The position numbers and the translations under genes are program-made. From assembly GCF_001522545.3 (NCBI RefSeq), contig NC_031783.1, forward strand, positions 6,039,433 to 6,103,432: a stretch of DNA of 64,000 bases. The letters run 5' to 3'. This stretch comes from Parus major. Its lineage: Eukaryota; Chordata; Aves; Passeriformes; Paridae. The notes under the pieces were generated by a model. The model did no database searches, was not told where the DNA came from, and saw nothing but the letters and a program-made list of their open reading frames with translations. Below are positions 37,401 to 43,400 of the stretch, piece after piece. How positions within the stretch are numbered: the stretch's first letter is position 1; each line of letters opens with the position of its first letter.

Positions 37401-40400
37401 AAACCACGGTAAAGTAAATGAAAATAAAGAATCTGTATTATTTTTGTAGGTATAAGCAATATACTAGTTCACACAAGTATCAGGCAAGACTATGCTTCAT
37501 TTCAGAGGTCTTTCAAGCACACATAATCTGGTTTATATGAAAAAATGCATAGATGCAGAACACATAATTACTCATCAAGTATAGAAAGATCGTGAATTAT
37601 TAAAGTATAATCACAGACTCTGGTTAACAAAATTGCAGTCTGCTTATATGGTATGTTGGTCTTTGTGTAACATAAAATTGTTTGTTTTTCCTGCATTTTA
37701 AAGAAGTTTGATGACAGGAGGTGCTCACTGGCTTCCAAACAAAAAAAAAAAGAAAAACAACAATAAATCCCAAACTCTTCCCTACCTTCCTCACCCCTAA
37801 AAATGAAAATAATGAAAAAAACAAAACCAGGGGAAAAGTATTTTGAAATGCCTGGTTTCAGTATACACTTTACCAGTTAGCAGCATGACCTGCCCACCTT
37901 TACCTTCATTGTGACTTAATCATAAAGTATGTGCAAAATGCCATGTGTTGTGCAGGAAAATTGTCTTTGGGTGTGCTTTAATTCTTATTTCTTTTGTGAT
38001 GCTTTAGCAAATGTAGGTGTGAGGATCCACTTCTGTGCACAGTCACCTTCAGCCAAGTCAGAGGAAATGAACCTGACAATGGGCATTAGCTGCTTCAGTC
38101 CCAAATCAGCTGCCTCCACGAACTTGCTGCTGACTTTTGAGCTCAACTTCTGGATTTTGTTCTGCTCAGAGGGCAGTTACAAAGAGGAGGACAGTGACTG
38201 TAGGTGCATGAGCAGGTGTTCCGTTGCGATAGGATAATGCACAGTTGGTACTGAGGTGCATGCATTAGGTTGGGGATTTTGCTGGACCATATTTGCTCTG
38301 ACCTTCAGGACCAAGAATCCCTGCCATGTTCAAAGGACGAGTGATCAGTTCAGACTAATATGTTGCTATTGGTATTTGAAGCGTATTTGGTACATAGTTG
38401 CAACATATCTTATAGTTTTGTTTATTGTAAAAGAATCTTACATGGAAACTATTCCTAAATAGTTTGGAATATTAGAATATTTTGTTTATTGTAAAAGAAT
38501 ATAGCATGGAAACTATTCCTAAAATCAGACTCAAGCAGTAAGTGTGCTTAATTCTTCAAAGCTGCTACCCTGATCTGTACCAAACTGTTTAGTGCAGTTC
38601 CAGGCAGTAATGAGCAAGTAGTGGTTTAAAACCTGTGTCTGAGTGTCTGATGGTGTCTCAAGGTCCTTATTATAGACTAGTGAGAATTCTGAAATCCCTG
38701 GAGCTAGGTCTTTCAGGAGGTATGAATGTAGGAAGGGTTTTCCCCAGTCCCTGGAGCTCTGTGGACACTTTTTGCCAATACTCAGTGTCATTTATTCTTG
38801 GGATCAGTCTCTGCATTAGCTGATTGACCAGTTTACTGCAAGTTTGAATAGTCTCTTTGGTAGTACTTACATGTAGTTGTGATCTGTAGTGGAAACTTGC
38901 CAGGAATGTGGCATGAAAGTGAGGGTCTGTTTGGCAAGTGCAGTTCTGTGGGCTTGTGCATGAACAGAAGTCTGCTGAAGTAGGTGACAGTGCCATGAGC
39001 ACAGTCTGTTATATCAGGTCATAGTGACCACTCAGCTGAGACAGGGAAACAATTCACCCACTTCTGTGTAAAGCAGTGGTTTTCTCTTAGCTTAACCACT
39101 TGAGGACAGTTGAAACTAAACTGCTGTGAAGCAGAAGAGACTTGCATGATGTGAAGTGGCTCCTTTGAGGAGGAAGTAACCAGTTGCTGATGAGTGGCAG
39201 GCAATTACCAAGATAGTTTTATGTCCCAAGGTAGCATCTGAGTGCTGCTGCAGTCTGTCATGGTGGTCTCATTTCCCATTCCATTTTGAACACACACACA
39301 AACTTGTAGGAGCACTCTGCCCCTCCTTCCCTGCTTCCCTGTTGATTCTGGCACCTGCTCAAGTTGTTGAGCATGAAGAGCACCATGGGTTGCTCAGGAA
39401 CTTCAGACAAGAAGGCCAGACTAGATAAAGGGGAGATGCCTATCTGGACTTCAAGGAAACTACCTCACCTATCTTCCTTAAGAACAACATCTTAAAACAC
39501 ACAGCTTTTTATATTGTGAACTTGTGATTATAGTGTCCTAAGCTACAATGTGTTGACAGATTTAAACTGGCCAGAGTTTGATATATTTGAGATTATACTT
39601 GTAAATCTTCACAGAGTTGTTTCAGGAAATAAGATTTGGAACATATAGTCCAATTTTTACATAAAACAGTGATATAGGAGAACAAAATAATGACAAATTG
39701 AATGTTAGTTAAGAGAAAATGTTACAACATAGAGGGTATATTGATGATTAAACAGCAAAAGAACTTTGAAAAATGTGTCACAGGAAGAAGTTATGTTAAT
39801 TCAATGTTTGATATAAATAATTCACTTGTTATCACTTGTACCTGCATCAAACAGCCACACAGTGTTGCATCAACTGCTTTGTCATGAGCAAGATATACTC
39901 CTGTGATTCCCAAGTTTATTGGCTATCCTACCTAGTAGTTGTCACACTGCTTTATGGCACAGATATTTTAAAGGCTGGCAGCTTGCCCATTTGCAGTGTT
40001 GGGGAATTAGGTTTAGCTCTTTACAAGATTACTCTTCTTTAAAGTTCAAAAAGCAGAAATCATCCCTTAAAGAAAACAGAATGCTTAGCAAGACAGAAAA
40101 ATCAGTGTCAGGTTCTGCAAGTGCTGCTATCAGGTTGGTTTTTTTCTTTGTATTTACGGAGTTTTTTTATTATTATTATTATTATTATCATGTGCTTTTG
40201 AAATGTTGCTATGCATAAGTTGGAAATGTTCTCTTGTTAGGCAGCTTTTAGTCATCAAGTTTCAGAGCTTAGAATACAGTCATGTCTTGGCTGCCCTTGC
40301 TGGAACTGTGCACTTCTTCAAAGTGCTTATTTTCATATATGCCAAGGATTAGATATAGAATCTCTCTTACAGTAAGTTAGCAATCTTCCAGAATTATGAA

Positions 40401-43400
40401 TGTGTTCATGTCATCTGTGCTGTATTTTATTACTCTTTAAGCTGTCTTAACTTTTAAAAAGCAATTGGCTTCAGTACTTAAGAAAGTGTTTACATCGGAG
40501 CAATAGATAATGAGGACTTTACAAGGCACTGGTCCATGCCATTTCAGTTGTATTTCATGTTTCTGGCAGGTATTGATGATAAAAGATCTAAAATAAGTAC
40601 TAAGAGCTGTTGTCCCTTGTTGCAGAGAACATATTGGATTCCAGTCTGTGAAATTAAATTTGCATTCCAAGGAGAGGGTGATCAATCAAGCATGGAAAGT
40701 TTATAAGAGCAGTGCCTGCCTTCCTATTGAAACCATCTCTGTCTCTTACCTCTATAATCAGTAATGTAAATGTGGTTTGACCTCCTGTTCTATGATGCTC
40801 TAGTAATTTTCTGACTAGGTGAGGAAGTACTTTTGTTCTTAGAAAGTTTCTTTTCTAGGAACTTTCTATGCACCAAGCATCATCATCTGAACTGCTGTTA
40901 TCTTTTCAGACCCTGTTTGGCTTTATCATAAACCAAATGTAAATGCTACTGTTGGGTATGAGAGTAGTAGGGCTGAGCAGTCTGAAGTGTTGTCACCTGC
41001 ACAGTACTGTACCACATATAATTCATGGCCAGGGGGAAGGAAAATAATTCTGTGTCACCAGAAATTGTGGTAAATAACTTCTTTCAAAGTTTCTAAAGCA
41101 GGTGAGTAGTTTGTGATGGAAATAAATACCTGCCAGCCCTCTTTGGTGGAAGTGCTCTTGGTATTGCCAGATGTAGCCCAAACTTACGAACCTTTTCAGA
41201 TAGGAAGCAAAAAATAAACTTCATATAAAATCATTTCTTTCTAAAGAATGAATACTTCCAGCTTCAGAAGTATTTCCCAAATGTAGAAGGCTCTTGGAGT
41301 GGTGTCAAATTGTATGCAAGATACCAGCAGTTACAGGTGTGTCCTTGTCACTTATTCTTGTTACTGCTCTAACATTTATCCTTTGTCTCCATTCCAGTTT
41401 CCCTTCCCTGTGTCATTGTTCAAGCCTCTGTATGATTTCTGGCTGTGTTTCCCTCTAGTAAGGTCTGGCAGGAAAGGACGCCGGCGGGTGTTTAGTCTGT
41501 CGGAGGCTGACAGTCACGGTGGACACTGGGTTTAGGCCTTCCAGCAGCAGCTGCAGCAGAAACTCCCGCAATACCCACTCAGGCAGGTTCCTCCATAAGC
41601 CTTCACAAGCCCATAACAATCAATAGAACATATTTGCTTTCCATGCTGACAGCAATGACAGTGAGGTAGGAAACTGAAGAAAGCATCGTAATATGTCTCT
41701 ACGTTTTGTTTTGGGAGAACTGTAAAGCAGCAATGAGCTGTTTCTGAAAGCCTTGTCTGCAGCTTCTCCCTTGTCTCTCGGCACTCTTGACAAAGGTGGA
41801 AATTGTGCTATCAAGCCTCCAGCTTCAAAGCAGCAGTGTCTTCATTTGCACAGGGCAGCTCTGGCTGTAGTGAAATTTAGTAAGCACAGGCTCCTGAATG
41901 GACAGTAATGCAGGACCTTGGCCAGCAGCAAGAAATCTATTTATAGCACAGGTCAAATGGACAGGCATTCAGCATAAGACTGTCCCTGGACTCTGATGGC
42001 ACAAGCTTAGTTTTTCTGTGACCATCAGATTCTGGCAGATGACTTTATGGACTGTTTTATTGTCCTCGCCTGAGGAGGTGATGAGGGAGAGCAGATGCAA
42101 AAAAAAAATGGAAATACGCTCCAGATGGTCTTTGTTATATAATGTTTTAACTTGTATCTAATTAATTTCTTTGCTTTTGTTACTGTCATGGCATGAAGAT
42201 ATTTCACTCTCTTAATATTACAAAAACATCCTTTTTCATATTTATAGATTAATTTGCAACTTTTTGCGTCTTGTCTTGTAATTTGTATTTTTGTTATCCT
42301 TTCATAGTATGTTGCTGTATATCTTCAGCCACTTCTCTGTGGGTGGTATTCATTCTTTCCTTTTTCTGTTCTTTTGTAACTTCTTTCACAATCATTCTTA
42401 ATATAAGGTAACATACCAAGTTGAGTGTTTTAGTTGGGATTTTTGCTGTAATGATAATCTTGGTAGCATTAAAGAACTGCTGAAAAAGATGTAATGCTAT
42501 TGAAGGCTCTCCATCCAAAGAGAGCTAATAATACCCCCAAAACTTGCAAAATTACACCTTGTGTTCAACAAGTAAAGTAAGTTTGGAGGTATGGAAGGCT
42601 GTTTGTTAGAACTCAGTGTTAAGATCAGGACCATTTTAAGAAACTGACTTCACTCTCCCTGGTTTTGTTGCGGATCTGGCATGTATTTTGTGCCAAAACA
42701 CTCTCACTTAAATATATGGAGGCTGGAGAGAGAGAAATAGAAATGCTGCTTTCTAGTATTAGGTGATAACCTTTTGATATTTAAGAGCAGAGCATATCTC
42801 GGTGACTGGTGGTTTTATCCAGGGAAAAATTACAATTTTTTTTTTCTTTCTATTGAAAAGTCAACGAAGCAAAGTGTTGGGAGTTTGGGTTTTTTGAAAG
42901 CCAGTTAGTATTTTTATATGTCACATAAAGGGAAGTTCCGGATAAAAAATAGAGAAATTAATCTGTAAACATGCTGGGTACATGAAACTCTTTAGAAGTA
43001 AGACCTTGGTACCTCTCTTGGCACCTGCTTAAAGACAGACATTCTTATGAGCTCTCCCTCCTCTACCCCTTTGTGTGCTGGGATTTGCTTTCTGGTCATT
43101 TTGGCAGTGTAACCCACCTTGGGTTACAGCAGTCAGCCACTGTTCCCAGAAATTCAGTGCCAGAGTGATGGAAGTGAGGCTGGCAGTGACTAAGGACATC
43201 CTGAGACGAGAGAGAGACTGGCTTCTAGCAATAGTAAATAAAAGCTGGAGGGAAGCAGAGGAGAGCTCTGATCTTGTATTCTCTACAAATGCTGCCACTG
43301 AAATACTGCACAGTATATTCTGCTTACAGTTTTTGATATTTTTATATTTCTTCGTAATGTTTTTTGAGGCTTTCATGTAGAAAGTTTGGACTTGCTATCT

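Noticed and set aside
43029..43380. Open frames on both strands (115 and 101 codons), the plus one with a helix-like Arg/Glu-rich stretch
   Set aside because: No similarity recognised; the end of the plus frame is low-complexity Phe/Leu from a T-rich tract. No acceptor in the CLEC16A phase was convincing.
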